NCBI RefSeq assembly: GCF_009827455.1
Contig: NZ_WTYZ01000001.1
Span: forward strand, 310,001-374,000
DNA: 64,000 nucleotides
Reading direction: 5' to 3'
Origin: Pontixanthobacter aestiaquae
GTDB taxonomy: Bacteria > Pseudomonadota > Alphaproteobacteria > Sphingomonadales > Sphingomonadaceae
The stretch's first letter is position 1. Every line of letters starts with the position of its first letter. The position numbers and the translations under genes are program-made. Shown piece after piece: positions 36,425-45,896 of this stretch. Under the pieces are notes generated by a model, which saw only the letters and a program-made list of their open reading frames with translations, was not told where the DNA came from and did no database searches.

Positions 36425-38584
36425 TTAGCTGGTTAGACGGTCGCGCTCTTCCGCGCCGTCGCCATAACCGTAGCCGTAGCCATAACCGTAGCCATAACCA
36501 TAAGCCGAGTTGCGCTCATCCAGCTTTGTAACGAGCGCACCGAAGATCCGGGCATTGGCCGATTTCAAGCGGCTGAGCGCGCTTTCGACAGCGCGGATAT
36601 TCACGCCGTTCGATTCGATCACATAGACGACGCCTTCAACCGATTTCGATACTTCGAGCGCATCGGCGAGACCGAGAACAGGTGCGCCGTCGACAATCAC
36701 CTGATCATAGGTTTGCAAGGCAGTCTCGACCACATTTTTGAGGCCAGGACCTGCCAGAAGTTCAACCGGGTTCGGCGGGCGGTGGCCCGTAGGCAGAATA
36801 TCGAAGCCATGCGCGCCGACCGGTACAATCGCTGCAGAAAGCTGTCCGTTGCCGCTGAGCATCGAGCTCAAGCCGGCGTCCTGATTGGCATCGCCGCCAA
36901 TAAAATCGCTGAGGCCTGAATGCCGCAAATCGGCGTCGATCAGCAGCACTTTTTTGCCGAGCTGCACGAAGCTACGCGCCAGCGCAACCGACGAGATACT
37001 CTTACCTTCGTTGGGGCGCGTGCTGGTCAACATCATAGAACGCGGCGCGCCGTCGCTAGTCAGGAATGCCATATTGGTGCGCGCGGCGGCATAGGCTTCA
37101 CTGATTTCCGAGCTGCGCCGTTCAAGTTCGTCGACAATGTCCGCAGCGACAACACGCGGAATAAGCCCAAGCGGAGACAGTCCAAGGCGGCGACTGACAT
37201 CGGATGGATCGCGGACTGTCTGGTCCATTGTCTCGCGAAGATAGACGAGCGCCGCAGCTACGATCAGTGCGGCCACAAGACCGATCAGCAGATTGCGCAA
37301 AAGCGACGGCGAGAAAGGGCCGCCCGGCGGTGTCGCCGAGTCGATCAGATTCATGTTGTTTTTACCGGCGCCAGCGGCTTCGAGCTCTTTATAGCGCTGC
37401 AGCAGCCCGTCATAGAGTTCGCGGTTGGTATCAACCTCGCGCTTCAAAATGCCGTATTGAATGCCCTGACCTTGCTGGCCAAGGAACGAGTTCTTCGATT
37501 CCTGCAATTTCGCGCGCAGCGAATCTTCTTGGAGCTGCGCCTTGCGGAATGCCGCTTGCAGATCACGATTGTCGACTACGCTTTCGCCTTCAAGCGCTTG
37601 CCTGAGCGATGCGACTTCGGCCTCTTTGGCCTTAATCTCGGGATAGCCTGGGCCAAACTTGGAACGCAGTTCGGCAAGCTGCGACTGCGCTTCCGCCAAG
37701 CGATTGCGCAATGTGGCGGCGGCGGCTGCACCGGTCTCGTTCCGCGCGCCAGCCCGCAAAGCACTCTGTGCCTGAATGCGTTCGGTGGTGGCTTGGGCCA
37801 GCGCTTCGTTCAAGGCGCTCAGCTCCGCCCCCACCAGCGTTTGCGTTGCGGTTTCGGAGCCTTCGCTGTCGCCGCGAGGTGCCAGAATAACGATGCCATT
37901 GGCATTGGCATAATCAATCAATTCGCGCTCGGACAAAGCCAAGCGTTCGCGCAATTCTTCGATCTGTTCTTCCAGAAACTCTCGCGCTTCGATATTTTTG
38001 CCGAAGAGCTTCTCGTAATTGGCGTCAAGAAACTCCTTGGCCCACAGATTGGCGATCCGCGCAGAAACTTCACGGTCCGGGCTCGAAAAGCTGATATCAA
38101 CTAGGCTTGAGCCTTGAACCGGAGTGACGCTGACATTGCTCCGCAAAATCGATTGCAGCCGCCTTGGAGACAGGTTGCCGCTCTCTTTTAAATCGAATGC
38201 TTCGATGAATTGCTCGTCGCGGGTCAGGTTGCCGGCTTCGACCACGCGTTCTGCAAGAAAACGTGATTCTAGCAGCTCATACTGCGTCGCGAGATACTGT
38301 AATGTTCCTCCGCGGCTTTCAATCTCGATCGGCTCGGCATCGGTGACATTCTGTTGGGCGAGCGCAATTTCGATCCGCGCGGTAGCGCGATATTGAGGTG
38401 TCGCCAGCAATGTTGCAGCAAGCCCGGCAAGCAAGCCCAGCGCGATTATACCCAAAAGCCAAAATTTCAGATTGAGCGCTTGAATCCAGAACCGCTCGAG
38501 GTCGATCCGAAAGGAATCGGATGCACCGGCTTCATCTACCGGCCCGGTTGGATATCCATTATCGACGGAATTGCTATTGGTCAT
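36425..38584 (-). CDS. wzc: polysaccharide chain-length regulator and tyrosine autokinase
   Basis: The 719-residue protein combines a Wzz domain (TM1 about 41-62, periplasmic coiled coils about 200-400, TM2 about 428-448) with a cytoplasmic BY-kinase domain. Kinase motifs are Walker A STRPNEGKSISS (Lys528), Walker A' VLLIDADLRHSG and Walker B VIVDGAPVLG. The C-terminal tail (residues 695-707) has seven tyrosines alternating with glycine, the autophosphorylation cluster. Cycling phosphorylation controls polymer length and export with Wza. No Wzb-type phosphatase is seen in the locus. Confidence 0.93.
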   Translation of the reverse strand: MTNSNSVDNGYPTGPVDEAGASDSFRIDLERFWIQALNLKFWLLGIIALGLLAGLAATLLATPQYRATARIEIALAQQNVTDAEPIEIESRGGTLQYLATQYELLESRFLAERVVEAGNLTRDEQFIEAFDLKESGNLSPRRLQSILRSNVSVTPVQGSSLVDISFSSPDREVSARIANLWAKEFLDANYEKLFGKNIEAREFLEEQIEELRERLALSERELIDYANANGIVILAPRGDSEGSETATQTLVGAELSALNEALAQATTERIQAQSALRAGARNETGAAAAATLRNRLAEAQSQLAELRSKFGPGYPEIKAKEAEVASLRQALEGESVVDNRDLQAAFRKAQLQEDSLRAKLQESKNSFLGQQGQGIQYGILKREVDTNRELYDGLLQRYKELEAAGAGKNNMNLIDSATPPGGPFSPSLLRNLLIGLVAALIVAAALVYLRETMDQTVRDPSDVSRRLGLSPLGLIPRVVAADIVDELERRSSEISEAYAAARTNMAFLTSDGAPRSMMLTSTRPNEGKSISSVALARSFVQLGKKVLLIDADLRHSGLSDFIGGDANQDAGLSSMLSGNGQLSAAIVPVGAHGFDILPTGHRPPNPVELLAGPGLKNVVETALQTYDQVIVDGAPVLGLADALEVSKSVEGVVYVIESNGVNIRAVESALSRLKSANARIFGALVTKLDERNSAYGYGYGYGYGYGYGDGAEERDRLTS
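36463..36504. repeat. hexanucleotide repeat encoding the Wzc Tyr-Gly tail
   Basis: On the plus strand the units CCATAA, CCGTAG and close variants recur in tandem about seven times. They encode alternating Tyr and Gly codons of wzc. Gain or loss of a unit would add or remove one Tyr-Gly pair without breaking the frame. Confidence 0.75.
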
Positions 38585-38596
38585 CTGAACTCGCGA

Positions 38597-39310
38597 TCAG
38601 TTAAAGGTGCGATCAATCAAGATCGCGCTCGTCGATAGCAGCGGAATAAACTGCAGGATGTTTTCCAGATTACGACGCCCTACCGAGTCACCCACGGTCA
38701 CAACATCGCCGGGAAAAATAATCGGGTCTTCATAGTTCCCGCGCTGAATCGCTTCAATGTTGTACACGCCAATATAGCGCTTATTATCGACAGTTCGGAT
38801 TAGAAGCACATCATCAACCTTGGCATATTCGGCCAGTCCGCCTGCATTATTGACCGCGCGAAGCAGGGTCTGCGAGGTTGCAGCCGGATAGGTGCCAGGA
38901 TTTGTCACCTCTCCACCAATCGAAATCGACGGTGCAATCATACTGGTCGGGCGCACGCGCACCTGCGGATTGACGATATATTCGCCGCGCAAACGGTCTG
39001 CGATCATTTTGGCAGTTTGATTGGGCGTTTTGCCTGCAACGAACAGGTCACCGACCAGCGGAAAGGAAATATATCCTTCGGAATCTGTCAGATATGTACC
39101 GCTCATCGATTCCGCATCGGCGACGGTGATCTCGAGCTGTTCCTGCTTGCCGACCGTGTACGGCGTTACGCCAGACGGTGCCGGCAGCTGCGATAGCGCC
39201 GCGACCTCGATATTGGGCGCGAGGCCAACCGAGCGATCTCTGGATGCACAACCCGCAAGGGTGGCCGCCATTATTATCGATACCAGTATAGTCTTGGTAA
39301 AACCTGCCAT
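38597..39310 (-). CDS. polysaccharide export outer-membrane lipoprotein (Wza/GumB type)
   Basis: The 237-residue protein has a lipoprotein signal ending LAGC. A Poly_export domain has YTVGKQEQLEITVADAE, YISFPLVGDLFVAGKTPNQ and YIVNPQVRVRP, and one SLBB-like repeat (SIGGEVTNPGTYPA) follows. It is far shorter than E. coli Wza and more like GumB. The ATG at 39,310 is preferred over 39,322 because AAGGA lies just upstream of it. It precedes wzc by 12 bases in one operon. Confidence 0.9.
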   Translation of the reverse strand: MAGFTKTILVSIIMAATLAGCASRDRSVGLAPNIEVAALSQLPAPSGVTPYTVGKQEQLEITVADAESMSGTYLTDSEGYISFPLVGDLFVAGKTPNQTAKMIADRLRGEYIVNPQVRVRPTSMIAPSISIGGEVTNPGTYPAATSQTLLRAVNNAGGLAEYAKVDDVLLIRTVDNKRYIGVYNIEAIQRGNYEDPIIFPGDVVTVGDSVGRRNLENILQFIPLLSTSAILIDRTFN

Positions 39311-39452
39311 GGTGTCCTTCATGTCCCGAGCGCCGCCGCCTTAACCCTAGGACCATCATAAGCAAAGAGATTTTTCCCGGCAATCACCCTGTTTACAAAT
39401 GCCTTGTCACGCGCATTTCTTTGATACTCTGAATAATTCTGCAGGCAAAAGT

Positions 39453-40841
39453 TCAATCCGGAGATATCAACCTGGCGCGCTCTACCGCCAGTATCGCCAC
39501 CAGCCAAACCGCAATCGCTTGAAATAGGGGTGTGCGCAGCGGGTAATCGAACAGGCTGGCAAACATTATTATCGTGAAAGTGGTCAGCCAAAAGGCCAGC
39601 TTTGCCAAACGGTCTGAACCCATCCGCATGATGTCGCGCAGTGAACGCACCAGCCATACGAGAAAAGCACAGAGAATTACGAGCGCGGGCAACCCGCCCT
39701 CGATAATGAGTTGCGCCAGATCATTATGCGCCTGGTTTACGTAAGACGGAACCATCAGGCTCGCGGGTTCATGAATATGATAAACCTCTTCAAAAGAGCC
39801 GAAGCCTGCGCCCAACAGGCCATATGTTATCACCATTTCGCGCAATGTCGGGAGTAGACTCCAGCGCAAATCTTCAAACGTCCCTGCCTCGGTCACGCGT
39901 GCCAATGCGGGTATCCGATCGAAAGCAGCGAATATTGCAACAATTGCGACCAGCCCTGCGGCCGCAATGCCAATCAGCCAAATGGGACTGATCGCTAGTG
40001 CGGCGCGCTCCCACTTGGGTTCAGACCACCGGCTTCGCCACGCATTCCAGAACAGGAAAGCGCTCGCGCCTATGGCGAGGATGGTCGTTAGCAAGCCAGC
40101 ACGCGAGCCGCCGATCAATGCTGCCAGTAATACCAGCAGATATAGCGAGCCCAGCAACAAACGTTGCCACGGCCGGGTAATCGCAAGTGCCGCGCTGGTC
40201 ATTACATAAGCGATCATCAGCAAAGTCATAGCGGCGAAGACAGCACTGTGATTGTGATTGGCGAAGAAGCCGACTGCAGAGCCATAATTGGTGATCTCAT
40301 AGAAGAATAGCGGGCTTCCTCTGCCTGCCACCACCTGCAAGATGCCAAGCAGCGCGTTGGCCGCACCCAGCCCGATCAGAATCAGGAACGGAACCATTCG
40401 GCGCACGCCCATCGCCGCAAACAGGAGCAAGGCTCCGATCGGCACGAGCAGGCTCAACAGCGCATTATATCCACGAGTGGGCACCATCGATATCGGCCGC
40501 CAGAGGTCGCCCATCCCGAGCTGAGCGCCCGCTGCTTCTACGGGGCCGCGTCCCGGCAATGCCTGCCATATCCCGGCAGGAAACGGGATCAGTTGGATCG
40601 CCATGCAAATCGCGAGTGCGCCAAGCAGCATAGCGGGAGTTCTGACGGGTGCCAGCCTGTCCTTGGTAAGGAAATAGAGCGCAGGGATCAGAAACAGCGC
40701 AGCCATAGGCCGGAGCACCGTGATCTGCACCGCATCGGCGCGCGAACTCCCCCCAAGCAAGGCCACCATGATGGCAAAAAGGGCGAGCGCGATCCATCCG
40801 TAGGAGCGGGAGGATTCATGCCTGTCGCGGGTGATTTTCAT
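39453..40841 (-). CDS. O-antigen ligase family membrane protein
   Basis: The 462-residue protein has about ten to twelve membrane segments and the Wzy_C-type motif in GFGSFEEVYHIHEPA preceded by a large periplasmic loop. ANHNHSAVFAAM also resembles the family. It may polymerise repeat units or attach the finished polymer to an acceptor; the family does not separate these roles. The ATG at 40,841 is chosen; the longer ORF adds an atypical N-terminus. It is divergent from tviB. Confidence 0.85.
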   Translation of the reverse strand: MKITRDRHESSRSYGWIALALFAIMVALLGGSSRADAVQITVLRPMAALFLIPALYFLTKDRLAPVRTPAMLLGALAICMAIQLIPFPAGIWQALPGRGPVEAAGAQLGMGDLWRPISMVPTRGYNALLSLLVPIGALLLFAAMGVRRMVPFLILIGLGAANALLGILQVVAGRGSPLFFYEITNYGSAVGFFANHNHSAVFAAMTLLMIAYVMTSAALAITRPWQRLLLGSLYLLVLLAALIGGSRAGLLTTILAIGASAFLFWNAWRSRWSEPKWERAALAISPIWLIGIAAAGLVAIVAIFAAFDRIPALARVTEAGTFEDLRWSLLPTLREMVITYGLLGAGFGSFEEVYHIHEPASLMVPSYVNQAHNDLAQLIIEGGLPALVILCAFLVWLVRSLRDIMRMGSDRLAKLAFWLTTFTIIMFASLFDYPLRTPLFQAIAVWLVAILAVERARLISPD

Positions 40842-41076
40842 GGAACTAATGTTTCTCGCGCTACCCAGATGGCTGGTCTTTGTTGACGCGTCCTCCCTCT
40901 TAGCAGACGCTGTGACTGTCAAGCCAACCGAGCACAAGGCCATCTTGCAATATCCTGCAATAGCCACTGCGACCTTGACTGTCCGTCACGTATCCGTAAC
41001 GCAGCTCCCGCAATTACGAGCACGCTCACCGCCACCCAACACGGTTTATAGCGAGGCTTCTTTAGGAACTGTCGCA
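40842..41076. other. divergent intergenic region in the polysaccharide locus
   Basis: These 235 bases separate the ligase-family gene from tviB and should hold both promoters. A TTGACT at 40,975-40,980 with a TAACGC 16 bases downstream is a weak candidate for the tviB promoter. TAGGA ahead of the ATG serves as ribosome site. An open frame continuing upstream of tviB into this gap has no family support. Confidence 0.4.
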
Positions 41077-42354
41077 ATGTATCTCTCAGACGCAAAAATT
41101 GCCGTTATCGGACTCGGCTATGTCGGCTTGCCTGTCGCGGTAGAGTTCGGAAAAACGCGCCCGGTTTTGGGCTTCGATATTCGCGAAGGCCGCGTGGCCG
41201 AGCTGCGCGAAGGACATGACGAAACGCTCGAGGTGGACTCCGACGAACTGGCGGAAGCGCGATATATAAAGTTCAGCGCCGATCCCGCTGATCTGGATGA
41301 TTGCGGTGTCTTTATCGTCACGGTGCCGACTCCGATCGATGATGCAAACAGGCCTGATCTGACCCCACTGCTGAAATCCTCAGAAACAGTCGGTAAAGCG
41401 CTTAAGAAAGGCTCTGTCGTGATCTACGAATCGACGGTCTACCCCGGCTGTACACAAGGCTATTGCGTGCCAGTGCTGGAGAGGGTGTCAGGCCTCACAC
41501 ACAACGTCGATTTCTTCACGGGTTACAGCCCGGAGCGGATCAATCCTGGCGACAAAGAGCGGCGTCTATCACTTATCACCAAAATCACCAGCGGCTCGAC
41601 CCCGGAGGTCGCCGACGCGATCGATGCGCTTTATAGCGAAATCATCACCGCCGGAACGCACAAAGCCGCTTCCATCGAAGTCGCCGAAGCGGCCAAAGTC
41701 ATCGAAAACACCCAGCGCGACGTCAATATCGCGCTGATCAACGAGCTGGCGATCCTTTTCGAAAAGCTTGGTCTTGATACCCGCGAAGTCCTCGCCGCGG
41801 CAGGGACAAAATGGAACTTCCTGCCCTTCACGCCCGGTCTGGTTGGCGGGCATTGCATCGGGGTCGACCCCTATTATCTGACGCACCGCGCGGCGCAGGT
41901 CGGCTATCACCCTGAGATGATCTTGGCCGGACGGCGGGTGAATGACGGGATGAGCGCTTACGTCGCCGACCGCGTTGTGCATCTTATGCTCAAAAACCGT
42001 GTGCCGGTTGCCGACGCCAAGGTTTTGGTGCTGGGCCTGACATTCAAGGAAAACTGCCCTGATTTGCGCAATTCGAAAGTCGCGGGCGTGATCGAGCGGA
42101 TGCAGGAGTTCAACGCCGATGTTGATGTCTATGATCCGTGGATCAATCATGACGAGGCAGAGCATGAGTTTGGCATCCGGCCCCTGAAAGAGTCGCCGGA
42201 AAAAGACACGTATGATGCTGTTATTCTCGCCGTCGGCCATCACCAATTTGCCGATATGGGCGCCGACGAAATCCGCGCACTGGGGAATGACAAAGCGGTA
42301 TTCTTCGATGCCAAGGGGCTGTTCCCGAAAGATCAGAGCGACGGCCGTCTGTGA
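41077..42354 (+). CDS. tviB: UDP-N-acetylglucosamine 6-dehydrogenase (TviB/WbpA type)
   Basis: This enzyme oxidises the C6 of UDP-GlcNAc to UDP-GlcNAcA with two NAD+. The 425-residue protein has the Rossmann motif IAVIGLGYVGLPVAVEFG, the catalytic Cys260 in GLVGGHCIGVDPYY, and the C-terminal domain with LGLTFKENCPDLRNSKV. It groups by motif with TviB/WbpA-type dehydrogenases; UDP-GalNAc as substrate cannot be excluded. The next gene starts in its stop (GTGA). Confidence 0.92.
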   Translation: MYLSDAKIAVIGLGYVGLPVAVEFGKTRPVLGFDIREGRVAELREGHDETLEVDSDELAEARYIKFSADPADLDDCGVFIVTVPTPIDDANRPDLTPLLKSSETVGKALKKGSVVIYESTVYPGCTQGYCVPVLERVSGLTHNVDFFTGYSPERINPGDKERRLSLITKITSGSTPEVADAIDALYSEIITAGTHKAASIEVAEAAKVIENTQRDVNIALINELAILFEKLGLDTREVLAAAGTKWNFLPFTPGLVGGHCIGVDPYYLTHRAAQVGYHPEMILAGRRVNDGMSAYVADRVVHLMLKNRVPVADAKVLVLGLTFKENCPDLRNSKVAGVIERMQEFNADVDVYDPWINHDEAEHEFGIRPLKESPEKDTYDAVILAVGHHQFADMGADEIRALGNDKAVFFDAKGLFPKDQSDGRL

Positions 42355-43418
42355 CAAACGTAACCGCTCCAGCAATTTCAACTGCCGATGACGGTGGCAA
42401 AACAGTCGATACTGTTTTGCTGAATGATACACGCATAGACCTGCATCACGGATGCACGACTGTTATTGAAACAATCGGCACGCTGTCTGAAGCCAACAAT
42501 ATGCGCATCATTGCCAAGAGCCCTGCCCATACCGACTGGCGTGCGAATGCGGAGATCACGTCGGCGATTGAGCGCGCCGATCTGGTTATCGTCAATGGTG
42601 AGGGTACAATCCATCATGACCGGCCTGCGGGCAAAAAACTGCTCGAGGTGGGTGCCTATGCCAAAAGCAAAAATACCAAAGCGGCACTGATCAATTCAAC
42701 CTGGCAAGCAAACGACGCGGAAAGCCTGCACGCGCTCGAGAATTTCGACATTATCACTGTCCGGGAAAGAGCCAGTCACGCGGAGCTCACCGGACACGGC
42801 ATCGACGCACGGCGAATTCCCGATCTTGCTTTGTATCACAAGCCTGCCGCATCTGCTCAGCGGAGCGGGGTCGGCTATTGCGATAACGTGCAAGGGCAGA
42901 AGGCCCTAGAGCTTTATAATCGGATGTGGGCGCTGGGCGGGGAGCCTCTGCCGATTGTGCAATTGCCGTTCGAACCGATGACTACGCTGCGTTGGTTGCT
43001 GCGCTTTGGTGCAAGCAAGAGCGCCATCTTCAACCCGTTTCATGCAGTTCCGGCATTGCGCGCAACATTGCAGGACTACCGCGAGCAGGAACCTAACCGC
43101 GATGTCACAACCGCGCAGGTGGCGGCGAAAAACCTGGTCCTGACCGGGCGCTTTCACATGCTGATCTTCTGCCTCGCTGCACGAACGCCGATGCTCGCGC
43201 TGTCGTCAAACACGCATAAGAACGAAGCGACGCTCGCAGATGCAGGTCTGGAGCCGTGGCGTCTGCTCGAAAATCTGGACACTCTCGACACGGCCATGCT
43301 TGAAAAAGCAGCACAGTGGCATGGCAATGAGGCTGCAAATCTAGACAGCTTCCTCCAAGCGGGCCGCAGCGCGATGGAGATGTTGTTCACAGATCTAGCC
43401 GCGCTAGCGCGGGGTTAA
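42351..43418 (+). CDS. polysaccharide pyruvyl transferase family protein
   Basis: The 355-residue protein resembles the PS_pyruv_trans family, which adds pyruvate ketals or acts as a GT-B-like transferase. Supporting motifs are LVIVNGEGTIHHDRPAGKKLL, DIITVRERASHAEL, a Pro-Asp-Leu-Ala after the second half begins, and LTGRFHMLIFCLAARTP near the end. The GTG start overlaps the tviB stop. It is followed after seven bases by an unclassified GT-B-like gene. Confidence 0.78.
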   Translation: MTNVTAPAISTADDGGKTVDTVLLNDTRIDLHHGCTTVIETIGTLSEANNMRIIAKSPAHTDWRANAEITSAIERADLVIVNGEGTIHHDRPAGKKLLEVGAYAKSKNTKAALINSTWQANDAESLHALENFDIITVRERASHAELTGHGIDARRIPDLALYHKPAASAQRSGVGYCDNVQGQKALELYNRMWALGGEPLPIVQLPFEPMTTLRWLLRFGASKSAIFNPFHAVPALRATLQDYREQEPNRDVTTAQVAAKNLVLTGRFHMLIFCLAARTPMLALSSNTHKNEATLADAGLEPWRLLENLDTLDTAMLEKAAQWHGNEAANLDSFLQAGRSAMEMLFTDLAALARG

Positions 43419-43425
43419 GCCAGCC

Positions 43426-44841
43426 ATGCAAAGGATCGAGGATACAACATCCCTGATCAGTGAAGCCGTAAGCGACATCGATGACCCTATTTGGCAATTC
43501 GAATTGGCAGCTCTGACCGAGGCATCGGGGCTAGCGCCATCGAAGCCAGCCAATTTTGCCATCAATGCGATTGCTCAAATCATCGCGTTCAAAATTGCCA
43601 TTGCGATGCTCGGCCTATTGATTCTGCGATATGGCGGTACGGCAACACGCAGAGCACGCGCCACTCTCGCCAGCACCTCAACAGTGTTGGCACTCAATGG
43701 TGAAGACACCACACGTACCCGCCCCTTACGACGGGCACTGGTAGCCTATCATAGAGAAAACCCCGACGAGCGTAGTGCAATATTATTGATGGGCCGCCCA
43801 TTGTCATCGGTGTCGGAAGCGTTCGCCGCGCTTGATCCAAATGCCGAGCTGAGCGATCACTCGGTCATACGGCCGCTTTACCTAGGCAGCTATTTGCGTG
43901 CCGTTCCGCTGATCATTCGCCAGATGTTCGCAAGTATCGAGCAGACTACACGATATCGCCGCCATATCCCGTTCAAAATCCGCATCGCAATCGCTTACCG
44001 AATGGCCCAAGGCGCAGCCTATGTCAGATGGTGGGAGCGCGCTTCCGACGGTGCTGCGATCAGTACCGCATTGTTCGGACACACCGGCAATGCGGATACC
44101 TCGCAGCTTGAACAGCGCATGCAGTTGCAGGGCGTAACGACCGTTCATGCCGTGCATGGCACCAATATTGGCTGGCCGTTTACCGGCTTATCCGATGTCG
44201 CGATCTTCCCCAGCGGGGCCGACGCCAAACTCGGTCGATCATTGCCTGCATACGGGAAATGCACGCATGTGCCACTTGAGCCACCCGTCGTTTCGCAGGG
44301 TAACGGAACATGGGCTGTGCTGACGTCCTATACCCATCTGCAACATGCAGCGTACCGAACGAGCGGAGCAGGCGCGGACATTGCCATGGTGCAATTGGTT
44401 GCCGAGGCGGCACTGCAAAAGGGGCAAAAACCGGCGGACATGTTGTGGAGGCCGCACCCGCAGATAAACTTGGTCGACCCGAACGAGAAGGCCCGGCTGG
44501 AGAGTGCCATTGCCGAAGCAGGCTTTGCCCGTTGGCCCGATGATCTTCCCTATGAGGCGCTTGGCAATTTTTCTGCCGTGGTCACCACACCGTCGACCGT
44601 GCTTACCGACGCTTTGCGGCTCGGACAGCCAGCAATTGTCGCCCAGACGGCCCCAATGCAAAGTGATTTGCTTTATTCACGCCATCCGCTTCTGGTTCAG
44701 AATTCAGAGGAACTTCAGCACGCACTCGGCCGCGTACTCGACCCTGCCAAACGCAGCGCTGCATTCAAAGACGCTTGGCAGGCTATCCAACCGGGCGCGG
44801 CCTATACGATTGAAGGGTTGATAGCCGCGCTTGACGATTAG
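43426..44841 (+). CDS. unclassified GT-B-like polysaccharide protein
   Basis: The 471-residue protein has a possible membrane segment at about residues 45-67. The C-terminal half has MLWRPHPQINLVDPN and VVTTPSTVLTDALRLGQPAIV. These resemble the nucleotide-binding half of CDP-glycerol glycerophosphotransferases (TagF-like) and other GT-B enzymes. The N-terminal half is not recognised. It could transfer a polyol phosphate or a sugar. Its stop overlaps the convergent acyltransferase stop by three bases. Confidence 0.62.
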   Translation: MQRIEDTTSLISEAVSDIDDPIWQFELAALTEASGLAPSKPANFAINAIAQIIAFKIAIAMLGLLILRYGGTATRRARATLASTSTVLALNGEDTTRTRPLRRALVAYHRENPDERSAILLMGRPLSSVSEAFAALDPNAELSDHSVIRPLYLGSYLRAVPLIIRQMFASIEQTTRYRRHIPFKIRIAIAYRMAQGAAYVRWWERASDGAAISTALFGHTGNADTSQLEQRMQLQGVTTVHAVHGTNIGWPFTGLSDVAIFPSGADAKLGRSLPAYGKCTHVPLEPPVVSQGNGTWAVLTSYTHLQHAAYRTSGAGADIAMVQLVAEAALQKGQKPADMLWRPHPQINLVDPNEKARLESAIAEAGFARWPDDLPYEALGNFSAVVTTPSTVLTDALRLGQPAIVAQTAPMQSDLLYSRHPLLVQNSEELQHALGRVLDPAKRSAAFKDAWQAIQPGAAYTIEGLIAALDD

Positions 44842-45896
44842 GGAACCAGCGAAGGTTCCCGCGGCTTGCTCGCATAGGCGTTAAGCGGTTTTTCAAACCA
44901 ATGCCATGAAATCAGGCCCGCGACATATGTCAGCGCCGAAGCGATCAGGAATGCCGACCAAAAACCAAGCTCTAACGCAAATTGTGCGTCGACGATCATC
45001 AAGGCTTGGATAAAGAACAAGTGGAACAGGTACATAAAGTACGAAACTAGCCCGACACTCGCCGTCGCTGCCACGAACCATCCGCTTGGTCCGTCTACTC
45101 TCGCCAGCGCCCCAACCCACAAAGCTGCCGCCAATCCGAAGATTAAATACCCGACAGTGCCGATGAAAGGCGGGTACCAGGTGGCAAAGCGAAACAGGAT
45201 TATGATCGCGATAGTCGCAGCGCCATAGATCAATGCCGCACGCTTGATTTTCAGAAGTCGGTCGAATGTTCCCAGCGCCGCCAATGCCCCAAGCGCTATC
45301 GCGTCAAACCGGGCCGGCGGAAACAGCCCGATCATATGATCTTCCCATCCAAGACCAAGGGAAAGCCATATCCGCAGCGGTAGTGACAATAGCACGACCA
45401 AGATCAGAACTTGCTTGAAGCGGTCCCATGATTTCCACGCCAAAAGGCCAAGCAGGATGTAGGCTGATACTTCGACAGAAAGCGACCATGTGATCGTGTA
45501 AGGCACCAAGGCTTCGCCTTGGAACGGCGTCATATAGCCCGTCAGAAACAGAAAGGGTTTCCAGATATTCGCCAGATTCTGGCCATCGACAAGCAGCCAA
45601 TCACCTACGCCGAAAGTTATCACCGCGACCACAAAGATCGGCACAATCCGGAAGAACCGCTTGCGGAAAAACAGCGCAATATCGCGCCGATTCTTTTCCA
45701 TTGCCAGGATCATTCCGATCAAAAATCCGCTCAGCGCAAAGAACAGATCGACACCCATCCAGCCAATCACGCGCAATACGCGCCCGATCAGGTCCAACTG
45801 TGGTGGCTCGAAGCGATATGAAGTGTGATAAGCCACGACCAGCAGCACGCCCAGCGCGCGGATAGAATCGAGCCGTGCAAGGCGATTGGCAGTCAT
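44838..45896 (-). CDS. acyltransferase family 3 (OafA/WecH-like)
   Basis: The 352-residue integral membrane protein has about ten hydrophobic segments and the family motifs RLDSIRALGVLLVVAYHTSY and DLFFALSGFLIGM. It probably O-acetylates a sugar of the locus product. The ATG at 45,896 overlaps the stop of the EpsG-like gene (TGATG), so the longer ORF is rejected. Confidence 0.9.
   Translation of the reverse strand: MTANRLARLDSIRALGVLLVVAYHTSYRFEPPQLDLIGRVLRVIGWMGVDLFFALSGFLIGMILAMEKNRRDIALFFRKRFFRIVPIFVVAVITFGVGDWLLVDGQNLANIWKPFLFLTGYMTPFQGEALVPYTITWSLSVEVSAYILLGLLAWKSWDRFKQVLILVVLLSLPLRIWLSLGLGWEDHMIGLFPPARFDAIALGALAALGTFDRLLKIKRAALIYGAATIAIIILFRFATWYPPFIGTVGYLIFGLAAALWVGALARVDGPSGWFVAATASVGLVSYFMYLFHLFFIQALMIVDAQFALELGFWSAFLIASALTYVAGLISWHWFEKPLNAYASKPREPSLVP

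Noticed and set aside
36920-38104. 394-codon plus-strand ORF
   Set aside because: It is antisense to wzc, has no recognisable domain and has the composition expected of a shadow frame.
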